Positions 30,384 through 39,327 of a DNA stretch of 64,000 nucleotides are shown in pieces (position 1 is the first letter of the stretch; each line of letters begins with the position of its first letter). Below the pieces are notes generated by a model. It was not told the DNA's origin. It was given only the letters and a program-made list of their open reading frames with translations, and made no database searches. The DNA comes from Pseudoalteromonas luteoviolacea B = ATCC 29581 (GTDB taxonomy: Bacteria > Pseudomonadota > Gammaproteobacteria > Enterobacterales > Alteromonadaceae): positions 1 through 64,000 of the forward strand of contig CAPN01000032.1 of NCBI GenBank assembly GCA_000333235.1, written 5' to 3'. Made by a program: the position numbers and the translations under genes.

Positions 30384-30395
30384 CTGTCGCGACAG
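30384..30395. repeat. 12-bp perfect palindrome
   Basis: CTGTCGCGACAG reads the same on both strands and is directly followed by the 16-bp module motif at 30398. It could be a binding site for a dimeric regulator of the helicase gene. Confidence 0.55.
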
Positions 30396-30397
30396 GG

Positions 30398-30413
30398 CAC
30401 CCATCGTTGGAAA
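30398..30413 (-). promoter_or_regulatory. 16-bp module motif, copy 1 (helicase gene)
   Basis: On the minus strand it reads TTTCCAACGATGGGTG, just downstream of a TATTAT box. Copies 2 and 3 match it at 15 and 15 of 16 positions. It lies about 155 bp upstream of the helicase start codon. Confidence 0.6.
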
Positions 30414-30600
30414 ATAATATCAGTTTTAGAATTAGGATTTATCTAAGCAAGATAGGACTATAAAGTGCGTTAGCACTAGGATTCCATAAAATAAATTAAT
30501 CCCCGCACGGTGTGCGCAATTGCTACTGTTTTTGTGCGTTGTGTTGCCTTATTGCTGGTTTTGGGTTCTTGGTGAGCTTAGTATTAAAAGGTTATAGAAG

Positions 30601-30648
30601 CGTCGGAGTTTTAATTAGTATATTAATAAACACTTTATAACTCCGACG
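30601..30648. repeat. Hairpin 2 of a related pair
   Basis: Arms CGTCGGAGTT (30601-30610) and AACTCCGACG (30639-30648) are perfect over 10 bp and extend to 14 bp with one mismatch. They differ from hairpin 1 by one compensated base pair (A-T to G-C), so pairing is preserved, and both right arms continue as GTGA. It lies 17 bp beyond the exonuclease stop and might also act as a transcript end, though no T-run follows. Confidence 0.65.
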
Positions 30649-30665
30649 TGAATGAATTGAACTAT

Positions 30666-31235
30666 TTAGGCAATATGTTCCGTGACTTTGAGCATGTTTT
30701 CATGTAATTGCTTAGCGTCATCTTGTGCTCTGTGCGTCTTATTAACTGTATTCTGTAGTTCCGAAAATGATTTTATTAAATGGCATCCGGTACGCTTTTT
30801 AAAATCGATTAATTCAATATGACCTATCAGTTTAAAGCTAGGGTTAACATTCGCCTTAGCAAACAGCTGTGTTAACCATGTTCCATCGAATTCAACGACA
30901 TCACATACGACGACACTATCCCCTAAAACTTCATTTAACATATTAGCCGCAGAGACGACATCAATCCCCTTTCGCAACAACATTTTTTTTGTAATACCGT
31001 GCACATGACTTTCTGCGTATTTACACCAAAATCCATTCTCTAACCAATCTGGCTCGGGCTTAATGAGAAATGAGCCTGTGGAATCCTTACTGTACCAACC
31101 AACTTCAATTGGGTATCCGTTTTTACTAATGCCAGATGATTCAATATCAATAGTGATCAGTTTTCCAGTCACATCAAAATTTGACGAGTTTAAGTTGCCA
31201 TAAAATCTAGGATCAAAAATTTTCATAACAGCCAC
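30666..31235 (-). CDS. DEDDh 3'-5' exonuclease (DnaQ-like)
   Basis: The 189-residue protein has the three exonuclease motifs: 'LITIDIESSGI' (first D-x-E, near residue 29), 'VVEFDGTWLTQLF' (second D) and 'THRAQDDAKQLH' (final H and D). Spacing and length fit a stand-alone single-domain proofreading-type exonuclease. The start is 2 bp after the stop of the Lon-like ATPase gene, so the two are co-translated, suggesting a functional partnership on nucleic acid. The protein is not closely similar to the truncated exonuclease at 2643. Confidence 0.78.
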   Translation of the reverse strand: MAVMKIFDPRFYGNLNSSNFDVTGKLITIDIESSGISKNGYPIEVGWYSKDSTGSFLIKPEPDWLENGFWCKYAESHVHGITKKMLLRKGIDVVSAANMLNEVLGDSVVVCDVVEFDGTWLTQLFAKANVNPSFKLIGHIELIDFKKRTGCHLIKSFSELQNTVNKTHRAQDDAKQLHENMLKVTEHIA

Positions 31236-31237
31236 CT

Positions 31238-33556
31238 TTAATGAATAAAGCCAATAGGATTTGACTGGTTATTCATAATTGATACAAAGTCATGAATGCT
31301 CAAGCAAATAGTTCTAGGATTGTTTACATCATAGCGCTGAATGGCTTTTCTAATCGCAGATTCAATAATTTGCTTCGCTTGCCTTGGTACAACGCCTAGA
31401 TAATGGTGCTGGCATTTTTCAGGAATTTCACTGGATAGAATATCTTGAAGACCACGTTCTTGAATATGTTTTTGGTATATATTCTGGCCAATGATTTTCA
31501 TTTGCTCTGGCGAAGGTTTCTCTACTGTAAAAGAAACGATTCTGGATTTTAAAGCAGGTGTTAAGTTCTCGATATTGTTTGTTGTTGTAAAAATAATAAA
31601 GCCTGAAAAATCAACTTCCACATCTAAATAATTCTCCAATAAGCTCTTTCGTTGTTCTGATTCAAAAAAGCCAAGCAACGTTGGCACTAAATTACGCTCG
31701 CCGGAATTTTTAACTTGGCAGAGTTCATCAATCAAAAAACATTGATTATAAGTTTCACCGTCAAGCAACATTGCCTTAGCGAAAGCTCCAATAGAAGCGT
31801 TATTCCAAGTACGATGCGCACCAATTAACTCAAATTTATCCCCCATTGATGTGACCGGCAGAGAGGTAGATTCAAGTTCAAATAATTTAGCAAACTCCAA
31901 GACAAATTGTGATTTTCCACACCCCGGCTCGCCATCAAGATTGATTACGGGCAAATTGATCGGTTTTGATGTTAGAAACGCTTCTGTCATGACCCCTCTT
32001 AAATATTCAACAATATGAGCGCAATTTGGAAAACTAGTCGCTAGGTCGTTTAATCGAACTATAAAGTCAGACGGAACTTTAACTATGCGTTTTTTATTGC
32101 CTTTAGCTTGGATCTGATTAAAAATTTTTTCGTCATGCTCTTTTAATCCCAACATAATATTTGTCATTAGATCATCGTGATTATAGACTTCGATTGTCTC
32201 TGGCTCAGAGCATTCTTCATCGGGGTATAGTACTGGTTCTTGTGTTACGGGAACTCGCTCCAAAGATTCATCTGAAATGCCATGAAATTTCATGATTTCA
32301 TTTTCTAATGCCGAAAAGTTTACGTCATCAATAAACGCTTTTATACGCTCACACTCACCAATAATCTTATCTTGGAAATCCAGTGCTTCAATCTCAGTGA
32401 CTTCAATCGTGTTATCGAATTTCTGGTAATTTATCTGACGATCTTTTGCTTTTAAGAAGTCGTTAAAATTGTTCATCGATACATCATTGCGACAAAAACA
32501 AGTCGCACAATAAATTAGTTTCTCGGTTACGTCGTCAATTAATTCTTCCCAAACTTGCCAGCTATAGTCATTCAACCTATGGAAGTTAAATGGTATTTTG
32601 GATTCCTCTAAGTCTATCGGTACCGATTCTTGTTTAAGCTTGTATGCTTTAGCACCGACACAAATCGCCTTAACTATTTTATTTAAATACTTGAAACCCA
32701 CTTCATGAAAACTTGGCTTAGTTTTATATAAATCAAAGACTCGATTGGCGGTTTCGTTTTCAAAAATGGACAAAAACCTAAATTGCTCGAATGGCTCTAA
32801 CACCTTTAATGCAGCAACAACCCATTCATCCCTTACTGATGAAATTCCAAGTCTCCTAACTTCTTCAGGCATCATGTATAAAAATTCAAGGACTTTTTCT
32901 TGGTAGGTTTTCAAAGTAAAAGTGTAAGGATCTGAACCATATAAATCTGGCTTTAACAAATATTGTTTCAACTCAAATGCTATCAATGTTAAGGTTGAAT
33001 GCGTGTCTTTATTTATCCCCATTTGCTTTTGCGATAACTGCTTAATCGTCTTAATTCGGCTAGCTGGTAAACATTCTAACAACAAATCAGTGTTGTCTTG
33101 AAAGCCGATAAGGTCTGCTAATGCCGAATCAGGAATTGAGGGTAAGACATTTTTTAAATTTTCGTACCCATATTCCGCTAGATCTCGTATGTCAGAGAAT
33201 GATCTACAATTTAAACCTACCGCTAGCTTTTGTCCTCGCGATAATAAAATGTTTTTGGACTTTCGAAGTGCTTTCTTTAATTTACTGACTTCTAACTTAC
33301 AACTTGAAGGTGTCGCAGTTGTTAAATTTCGTTTGTATTTATCTTTTAACGAATAGACATCGTTAACATCGCATAACAGTAGATATCGGATAACAGTCTT
33401 ATTGCTAACGTAAGCCAGACAGGTGTCGAGATCTAAATTTGGGAAATTTGAGAGTGCATGCCTAATTACAACAGGGTGATAGTTTCTAATAAAGTCTAAT
33501 GACGTTATTTCTTTATCTAATTTAATCGTGATCTTGTTTGATGAAGTATTTTGCAT
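31238..33556 (-). CDS. Lon-like AAA+ ATPase without a protease domain
   Basis: The 772-residue protein has a long helical N-terminal part (1-490) of unknown fold and a C-terminal AAA+ domain: Walker A 'DGEPGCGKSQFVLEFA' near residue 540, Walker B 'CFLIDELCQV', sensor 'FIIFTTTNN' and an R finger region 'PALKSRIVSF'. The segment between, 'LIGAHRTWNNASIGAFAKAM', copies the pore-loop region of Lon (G-x-R-R-T-Y...G), and 'LLENYLDVEVDFSG' copies Lon's DHYLDVxxDLS. The Lon protease domain is missing: the protein ends after the small helical lid. It may remodel a target or power the adjoining exonuclease. An identical 16-bp motif to its neighbours lies upstream. Confidence 0.75.
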   Translation of the reverse strand: MQNTSSNKITIKLDKEITSLDFIRNYHPVVIRHALSNFPNLDLDTCLAYVSNKTVIRYLLLCDVNDVYSLKDKYKRNLTTATPSSCKLEVSKLKKALRKSKNILLSRGQKLAVGLNCRSFSDIRDLAEYGYENLKNVLPSIPDSALADLIGFQDNTDLLLECLPASRIKTIKQLSQKQMGINKDTHSTLTLIAFELKQYLLKPDLYGSDPYTFTLKTYQEKVLEFLYMMPEEVRRLGISSVRDEWVVAALKVLEPFEQFRFLSIFENETANRVFDLYKTKPSFHEVGFKYLNKIVKAICVGAKAYKLKQESVPIDLEESKIPFNFHRLNDYSWQVWEELIDDVTEKLIYCATCFCRNDVSMNNFNDFLKAKDRQINYQKFDNTIEVTEIEALDFQDKIIGECERIKAFIDDVNFSALENEIMKFHGISDESLERVPVTQEPVLYPDEECSEPETIEVYNHDDLMTNIMLGLKEHDEKIFNQIQAKGNKKRIVKVPSDFIVRLNDLATSFPNCAHIVEYLRGVMTEAFLTSKPINLPVINLDGEPGCGKSQFVLEFAKLFELESTSLPVTSMGDKFELIGAHRTWNNASIGAFAKAMLLDGETYNQCFLIDELCQVKNSGERNLVPTLLGFFESEQRKSLLENYLDVEVDFSGFIIFTTTNNIENLTPALKSRIVSFTVEKPSPEQMKIIGQNIYQKHIQERGLQDILSSEIPEKCQHHYLGVVPRQAKQIIESAIRKAIQRYDVNNPRTICLSIHDFVSIMNNQSNPIGFIH

Positions 33557-33653
33557 AAATAATCCTCTGTATTAATAGGATTATTTAACCACTTCACCAT
33601 TACGCACCCACCGTTGGAAACTGTATAATACATCCGATTATCATATTTTGACA
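33557..33653 (-). promoter_or_regulatory. Promoter region of the Lon-like ATPase gene with module motif copy 2
   Basis: On the minus strand TGTCAA and TATTAT boxes are 17 bp apart (about 33647-33620), and the 16-bp motif TTTCCAACGGTGGGTG follows at 33620-33605. A GAGGAT ribosome site precedes the ATG at 33556. The motif would overlap the transcription start or lie in the first bases of the leader. Confidence 0.55.
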
Positions 33654-36600
33654 CTAAGCAACTAGATCGATAGTTTTGGCATGCTCAATAGCATCTAACA
33701 ATCGATGGAACTGCTTATCAATATATACGCCGTCATTATAGATACATAATCTGGCGGGTGAACCATCATGCAACTGAACAATAACATCAGTAAAAAGGTA
33801 ATCCATTCCAACAGAATTGAATTTGCAAATTACTTTTTGAATTCGCGGATCATCAACAGAGTAAACTTCTGGTATGCTTTGTAAATAAGGTTTAGTTAAC
33901 AGGCGGCCATTGATAAAAAGCTGTGGTTTTAACACAACTTCATTATTAACATGACTTGCCGAGGCGTCTAGTAAGACGTAACTAGCTACACTTAATTGTT
34001 CAACCGTTTCGATGGTTTCAAGTGGTTTATTATTACTTTGCTCTGCTAATTTTATTAAAGCATGATCTAAATAGTTACTGTTAAACTTTACACCTTTGCT
34101 CTTTTTACAACTTTGTTGTTGAACTTGATAACTAAGCTCTTGGTTTAAAGCTGAAGTCAGCAGCCCTTTGAGCAGAGTTTCTATCAAACTTTTAACTCTT
34201 TGTTCCGAAGCAAATCCTTTGTAAACATTTGCGTGAAGCGCATTTAGGAATTGATTTGCCTTACTACCAATTCCATTAATCATAAAGTATTCTTTTTCAG
34301 CTTCTTCAGGCTTACCGTTATCTAAGTTGTACTTTTGCCACTCAGCATCAGAAAAGTGCCAGCCTTGTTCAAGTAAATAATGGCTAGCTAGTATCAATTT
34401 AAACAAAGTACCGTGGTTAGCGTTATGCTTCTCAGCTTTCTGAGTAACAATGCTTTCTATTTCATCTGCTGTGCTTTCGTTTTGCTGCTGTTCATTACTC
34501 CCAAATAGAAATGGGTCTTTGATTTCATCAGCCTCCGCAACTCCCGTAAAATCAATCTCTAAGATAAATAATAACAGTAAAGTTAAAGCATATATATCAG
34601 AGGACTTTTGGAGCGGTTTTCCAATCAATACATCCGGGTTTAACCATTCCAGTGAGCCTGAGCTTGCTTTAGACAAATGTTCATAACTCGCTGAACCAAA
34701 ATCGATCAACTTAGCGACGCCTTCATTGGTGACGATAATGTTTTCTGGCTTTAAATCCCCGTGGATAAGATTGTTTGCATGAGCCGCTGCTACACCATTA
34801 CAAATTTGTTGAAATAACGTAATTTTTTGATCATTGCTCAGAGTGTTGTTGGCCAAATACTTGTCCAGAGTCATTGCACCAAAATGGTATTCAGTGACTA
34901 AACCATAAACATCAGCATTTATATGCCTTGAAAAAATGGACTTTTCAACACTAATAAAATCATAGACCTGAATAATATTTTCATGTTTAAGAGTAGCAAG
35001 TATTCTGGCTTCTCGTTTAAACACTTCTGGGTGAGTGAACTCTGAAGTGGCATTGAGCTTAATAGCAACCTCACGGTATAGATTATTATCCGCGGCTTTA
35101 ACTACATAACCATTACCACCTGAGCCGAGTTTATTAATAACTTTGTAACGGCCATTTAAACGTTTATCCATATTAATTAACGCAAGTGAATTATTTCGAC
35201 TGGTCACGACTTTATGCTTTTCTAAAGGGTCAATGCTATTGCAAAAAACAGTATTAAATCGTTTATACACTTTGGGACTAGCGCCACCAACTTGTGACAC
35301 TATTCGATTCCAGCGAGTGCGTTGCATTTTAAAGCCGTCCTCACTTTTATCCGTTTTAGGAAAAGTTTGAAATGCATCAATAATTGTCTCTGTCACAAAG
35401 ATATTTTTATCTTGTCCTTGAAAAACTGAATTCCACCAATATTCGAAATAACTATCATCATGCGTAACGGCTTGTTCTAAAGATAATTTGTCAACGTTAC
35501 TTAAATTTAACTGGCTAGCTAGTTGCTGAGTAATAGCCTCTATGTTTCGATTGTCGAAAATATCATCACCACCATGGCTCTCAACCCAATTAACAAAATC
35601 TTCATTTATTTTGCCAGACAAGCTGTCTTGAATTCTTTTCGAGCGAATATTGTCTTCTGATAAGTTCTTGAATTGCGCCTTATTACTTTTTAGTTCACTG
35701 AGCTTAAATATGAGCTGGTTCTTTTGCACAAAATATCTAAACCGAGCTTCTAACCAATCCTCTAGTGCAAAGCCATTGCAAGTATATTCATTACGCTCCA
35801 ACAAATATAAAATCCAGACTTTAGCCACTTTAAATGTTCCCGCTTTAAATGAGTTAAAGTTATGCTCAATTTTGTTAAAAATGTAGTCAAAACCGGATTT
35901 TACTTGAGTATATTCCAATAGATTTATCAGTGATGATAAATACAATGCACGACGTGCAATCAGATCAACATTTACAATAGTATTTGGGTTGAGTGTGAGT
36001 ACACTGTATAGCTGAACGTTGATTAGCTGAGTAAACTCAGCTTCGAATTGTGTTTTATTAGCAGTGAAGCTCTGGCTATTCACTATTTGAGCTGGCAAAC
36101 AAGTGAGGCACGCATTAAGGATTTCAGTATATGGCTTATTTTGAGAATTGCCATCGTTAAGTAATTGGTTAATTTTATCTTTTAGGTTAATAACGCTAGT
36201 TAAATTCAGTAAGTCTGCGTAAGACACCTGTTTCAAAATTTGGCACTCGCTACTACTTAGCCAACCTTCAATTTTATTTCTTTGCTGTGACGTTAAATCT
36301 CTGTGATGATAAAACAATAGTGCTTTAGGTAATAATACTACTTTGGAAAAGTTTAAAGTATCAAGAAAGCTAAATATTAACTGCCGTATTTGAGTCTCAA
36401 ATACCAGTTCATCTGTTGTTAAGTCTCGTACTTTGTTACTGGTTTTAGCACTTGAGTAAGATGCAATACTTGATAGCTTCATACACTCATGAACAAAGGT
36501 TAAATCTATTGTGTTGGTTACATTGACAGCCGTAAGTTTATGATCTCCTTTGGCATTATTAACAATGATAGAAATAATTAGCTCAGCAGTGGTTTTGTCT

Positions 36601-36959
36601 TGCTTTAGGTTTTTATTAAGTTCGTTGATAAATTTATTGAATTGAAATCGCTTATCAAGCTTTTCACGCATAAGGTGATCGATAAACTTAATAACCTGCT
36701 CAGCTAACTCTTTTGAATATGATGTTTGATTTGCTTCAAGAGATTGAAGTAACAGCGCAGTAAATAACTCAACACCTTTTGATCGATCCCTTTTGTAGTC
36801 TCTGCTATCTGTTTTGTGACTTAATTCAGCCTGAGTAATGGATATCCAAACGTCTTTTAAAATTTGCGCTTGAACAATGGAAATTGATTCGCCGCTTTCA
36901 TGTAAATACCCCTTCTGCCAGTTCTCATATTCATACGCGATTCTAGCTAATTCATTCAT
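33654..36959 (-). CDS. Large protein with a Hanks-type Ser/Thr kinase domain
   Basis: In this 1101-residue protein the kinase domain occupies about residues 595-810: glycine loop 'KLGSGGNGYVVKA' near 611, VAIKL lysine, catalytic loop 'HGDLKPENIIV' near 731 (HRD replaced by HGD), 'LIDFGSAS' near 751 and the activation-segment end 'GSLEWLNPDV'. No membrane segment is visible, so it is cytosolic. The 590-residue N-terminal part is helical and unrecognised; the C-terminal part has a small beta-rich end (about 1000-1101). Cytosolic kinases with large appended domains occur in antiphage systems such as PglW and Stk2. The gene is divergent from the P-loop kinase gene at 37115. Confidence 0.85.
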   Translation of the reverse strand: MNELARIAYEYENWQKGYLHESGESISIVQAQILKDVWISITQAELSHKTDSRDYKRDRSKGVELFTALLLQSLEANQTSYSKELAEQVIKFIDHLMREKLDKRFQFNKFINELNKNLKQDKTTAELIISIIVNNAKGDHKLTAVNVTNTIDLTFVHECMKLSSIASYSSAKTSNKVRDLTTDELVFETQIRQLIFSFLDTLNFSKVVLLPKALLFYHHRDLTSQQRNKIEGWLSSSECQILKQVSYADLLNLTSVINLKDKINQLLNDGNSQNKPYTEILNACLTCLPAQIVNSQSFTANKTQFEAEFTQLINVQLYSVLTLNPNTIVNVDLIARRALYLSSLINLLEYTQVKSGFDYIFNKIEHNFNSFKAGTFKVAKVWILYLLERNEYTCNGFALEDWLEARFRYFVQKNQLIFKLSELKSNKAQFKNLSEDNIRSKRIQDSLSGKINEDFVNWVESHGGDDIFDNRNIEAITQQLASQLNLSNVDKLSLEQAVTHDDSYFEYWWNSVFQGQDKNIFVTETIIDAFQTFPKTDKSEDGFKMQRTRWNRIVSQVGGASPKVYKRFNTVFCNSIDPLEKHKVVTSRNNSLALINMDKRLNGRYKVINKLGSGGNGYVVKAADNNLYREVAIKLNATSEFTHPEVFKREARILATLKHENIIQVYDFISVEKSIFSRHINADVYGLVTEYHFGAMTLDKYLANNTLSNDQKITLFQQICNGVAAAHANNLIHGDLKPENIIVTNEGVAKLIDFGSASYEHLSKASSGSLEWLNPDVLIGKPLQKSSDIYALTLLLLFILEIDFTGVAEADEIKDPFLFGSNEQQQNESTADEIESIVTQKAEKHNANHGTLFKLILASHYLLEQGWHFSDAEWQKYNLDNGKPEEAEKEYFMINGIGSKANQFLNALHANVYKGFASEQRVKSLIETLLKGLLTSALNQELSYQVQQQSCKKSKGVKFNSNYLDHALIKLAEQSNNKPLETIETVEQLSVASYVLLDASASHVNNEVVLKPQLFINGRLLTKPYLQSIPEVYSVDDPRIQKVICKFNSVGMDYLFTDVIVQLHDGSPARLCIYNDGVYIDKQFHRLLDAIEHAKTIDLVA

Positions 36960-37114
36960 AAAAGCGACTCCATAATTTAAGTTATCAACTTATCATATTT
37001 TTACGTTTTTGTCTTTATAAACAATGAGTAAATATAAATTTAATTTTCCAACGACGGGTGTATCAGCTACCAAAGGTAAGCTACTAATTAGAAACTTAAA
37101 GAGGAAATTTATAA
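36960..37114. promoter_or_regulatory. Divergent promoter region with module motif copy 3
   Basis: The region separates the Ser/Thr kinase gene (minus) from the P-loop kinase gene (plus). On the plus strand a TTGTCT box and a TATAAA box about 18 bp downstream precede the motif TTTCCAACGACGGGTG at 37045-37060. GAGGAA before 37115 is a good ribosome site. The motif keeps the same orientation relative to transcription of the plus-strand gene as in the other two copies. Confidence 0.55.
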
Positions 37115-37840
37115 ATGACTAAACAACAAGTAACAGTTCTAATTGGGCCGGCATGCACAGGTAAATCTACCTTTGTTCAACGGAGTAAGTTTGATTATGT
37201 CGTATCTTCGGATGACATCGTAGAAAAAATAATTAACGACCATAATTTAACTTACAGAGAGTTCTTTGAACTCGAATTCAACCACCCTATCCGCCGCGAG
37301 CAAAGATCATTGTTTTTTAAGTCGGTTCAAGAGTCAAAAAAATATAAAAACATTGTTTGGGATCTTACCAACCTTACTAAAGCAAATCGGCAAAAGATTT
37401 TTAAACATTACCCTAACGCTGAATTTCATGCGATTGAGTTTGTATTTAAAAACAAGGAATACTTCATTTTAAAAACGTGTCGCGAGCGTTATCAAGAAAC
37501 AGGTAAATTTATTCCTGAAGATACTCTTAAAGCCATGTTTGATAAATATGAACCAGTATCAAGACTTGAAGGTTTTGACACAATTTCACGAGAAGAAGCG
37601 TTACCTGCTTCCGTTTTGATTTTAGACGATGAAGATTTTGATATTCATGCCCCACACCTCAATGCAGCAGAACATGTGAAGTCGTTAAAGGAATTTCTTG
37701 ATTCTTATTTTCCCTACATCAGTGACTTGGATGGTTATGACGACGTGTTTAAAGAAAATGAGTATTCAATTCTTTGTGCCGTTCACGATTTGTCCGCATT
37801 AACTATGAAACACCACAACCTCTATGTTGTATTGATGTAA
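37115..37840 (+). CDS. Polynucleotide-kinase-like P-loop protein
   Basis: The 241-residue protein starts with Walker A 'VLIGPACTGKSTFVQ' at residues 8-22, then 'YVVSSDDIVEKI' and 'NIVWDLTNLTKANRQKI', which follow the pattern of polynucleotide 5'-kinases and related AAA_33 proteins (SxDD after the P-loop, W-D-x-T-N). A lid-like 'RERYQETGKFIPEDTL' lies near 125. It could phosphorylate nucleic-acid ends or a small molecule; no phosphatase domain is fused to it. A metallophosphoesterase is encoded two genes later, so a kinase/phosphatase end-processing pair is possible. It is first of a three-gene plus-strand operon. Confidence 0.65.
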   Translation: MTKQQVTVLIGPACTGKSTFVQRSKFDYVVSSDDIVEKIINDHNLTYREFFELEFNHPIRREQRSLFFKSVQESKKYKNIVWDLTNLTKANRQKIFKHYPNAEFHAIEFVFKNKEYFILKTCRERYQETGKFIPEDTLKAMFDKYEPVSRLEGFDTISREEALPASVLILDDEDFDIHAPHLNAAEHVKSLKEFLDSYFPYISDLDGYDDVFKENEYSILCAVHDLSALTMKHHNLYVVLM

Positions 37841-37862
37841 TAAGGTTTGACTAGGAGTCAGG

Positions 37863-38543
37863 ATGAAATACAACAGAGAAATTAATCAGCTAGAAAACGC
37901 AGGGGCTGCCGCTGGAAACATAATCGGTGCAGTGGCAATTAATGGCTTCATGGGTCTATCAATCGCTGGAAAGTTATTTGTTGCTGCTGTCATGCTATTA
38001 ACAGGTTTAGGTGCTGATCCAGTTCTTTTAGTTGGATCAGGCCTTACACTTTTCTTTGCTCTAGCCCTAGTACCTAATTTATTAGGTTTAGCGATTATTA
38101 TCTCTGGTGTTTATTGGGCTGCTTCGCACTGGGATTGGCCAAGCTGGTTGGCACTTGCGCTATACTTTTTACTTATATTGACTGCCTCATCTATGCATTT
38201 GTTGGGAGAAATAGACGACAATGGTGATTTGCAAAAATCACCGGATATTATAGCCACTACTCAATTCTTGAGTAGCATTTCTCTATTGGCCTTGGGAACG
38301 GCATATTATTGGGAGTTTAATGTCTTCAACCTTGAGGTGCATGGCTACCATTTTGCTCTTTGGTTTGTGACAGCTGTGTTTGCCCAAATAACCTCTGAGG
38401 CAACATTATCTGATAGAAAGCTTGCAAATGTATTTAATTACCTATTTTCATTACTTGCAACCTATTGGTTTACAGCAATATTTACACTAGATCCTCTTCT
38501 TATTAATAGCACAGCAGAACTAATTAAAGGAATTATACTATGA
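37863..38543 (+). CDS. Multi-pass membrane protein of unknown family
   Basis: The 226-residue protein has about six hydrophobic segments (roughly residues 18-50, 55-85, 90-115, 133-152, 163-180 and 190-215). I recognise no family. An AGGAGT site supports the ATG at 37863, 22 bp after the P-loop kinase gene. Its stop overlaps the start of the phosphoesterase gene by 4 bp, so it is co-translated with it. In this setting it might be a membrane anchor or pore, which is conjecture. Confidence 0.6.
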   Translation: MKYNREINQLENAGAAAGNIIGAVAINGFMGLSIAGKLFVAAVMLLTGLGADPVLLVGSGLTLFFALALVPNLLGLAIIISGVYWAASHWDWPSWLALALYFLLILTASSMHLLGEIDDNGDLQKSPDIIATTQFLSSISLLALGTAYYWEFNVFNLEVHGYHFALWFVTAVFAQITSEATLSDRKLANVFNYLFSLLATYWFTAIFTLDPLLINSTAELIKGIIL

Positions 38544-39301
38544 AGTTGTCATTATTTTCAGACATTCATAATGAATTTGAGGTTTGGACCCCACCTAAAA
38601 TTGACGCAGACGTGGTCATTTTAGCGGATGATATACACTCAAAACACCATGGCATACAGTGGGCTAAAGATTTCTTTGAGTTGCCGGTAGTCTACATTCC
38701 GGGGAATCATGAATATTATGGTTCAAATATCCAATCGATTAATAGAAAACTAAAAGAACAATCTAAAAACTCAAATGTTCATGTATTAATCAACGATAGT
38801 GTCGAAATAGATGGCGTTACATTTATTGGCTCTACCTTATGGACCGATTTCAAACTCTTTGGTGAGTCGAAGAAACAAGAATGCATATTTGATGCGGGTG
38901 CTAAAATGAATGACTTTCAGCACATTACAATAAATGATAACGGTAAATACAAAAAACTTAAGGTATCTGATACCATCGCATTTTTTAATAATTCAATAAA
39001 TTACATAGAAAACGAATTAAAAAATAGCAATACAGGTAGAAATATCGTGATTACGCATCACGCTCCTTCTCCTCAATCAACGCCAACACAATACCAAAGC
39101 GACCTACTTTCGGCCGCATTCTCTTCTAATTTAGAAGAGTTTATTAAAAAATATACAGATAGAATTGATATATGGGCACATGGTCACACTCATCACAATG
39201 TAAACTATCAAATTGCTGATACGAGAATAATTTCAAATCAACGCGGTTACTCCAGTCTAGAAAACTATAATTTCGATTGTGGTTACGTTGTTGAGATTTG
39301 A
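38540..39301 (+). CDS. Calcineurin-like metallophosphoesterase
   Basis: The 253-residue protein has the metal-binding motifs of the family: 'LFSDIHNEF' (D-x-H), LADDIHS (second motif), 'IPGNHEYYG', 'VITHHAPSP' and 'WAHGHTHHNV'. In the second motif the usual G-D is D-D; the metal-ligand D is still present. Related enzymes include nucleases, cyclic-nucleotide phosphodiesterases and phosphatases, so the substrate is open. It ends the operon that starts with the PNK-like gene. Confidence 0.82.
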   Translation: MKLSLFSDIHNEFEVWTPPKIDADVVILADDIHSKHHGIQWAKDFFELPVVYIPGNHEYYGSNIQSINRKLKEQSKNSNVHVLINDSVEIDGVTFIGSTLWTDFKLFGESKKQECIFDAGAKMNDFQHITINDNGKYKKLKVSDTIAFFNNSINYIENELKNSNTGRNIVITHHAPSPQSTPTQYQSDLLSAAFSSNLEEFIKKYTDRIDIWAHGHTHHNVNYQIADTRIISNQRGYSSLENYNFDCGYVVEI

Positions 39302-39327
39302 TTTAGTAACTGCTAATTGAATAAAAA

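Larger units (their letters stand above)
30243..30665. other. 423-bp non-coding region with twin hairpins and a palindrome, ahead of the helicase gene
   Basis: No credible gene fits here. The region holds two related hairpins (30294-30340 and 30601-30648), a 12-bp perfect palindrome CTGTCGCGACAG at 30384-30395, and one copy of the 16-bp module motif at 30398-30413. A GC-richer patch at about 30500-30570 stands out from its AT-rich surroundings. Next to a replication-type helicase gene, this could be an origin, or a long regulated leader. Confidence 0.5.

Noticed and set aside
30460..30600. A GC-richer patch that at first looks like an integron attC site.
   Set aside because: No proper pair of core sites (GTTRRRY and its complement) is found, and there is no integrase or cassette array.
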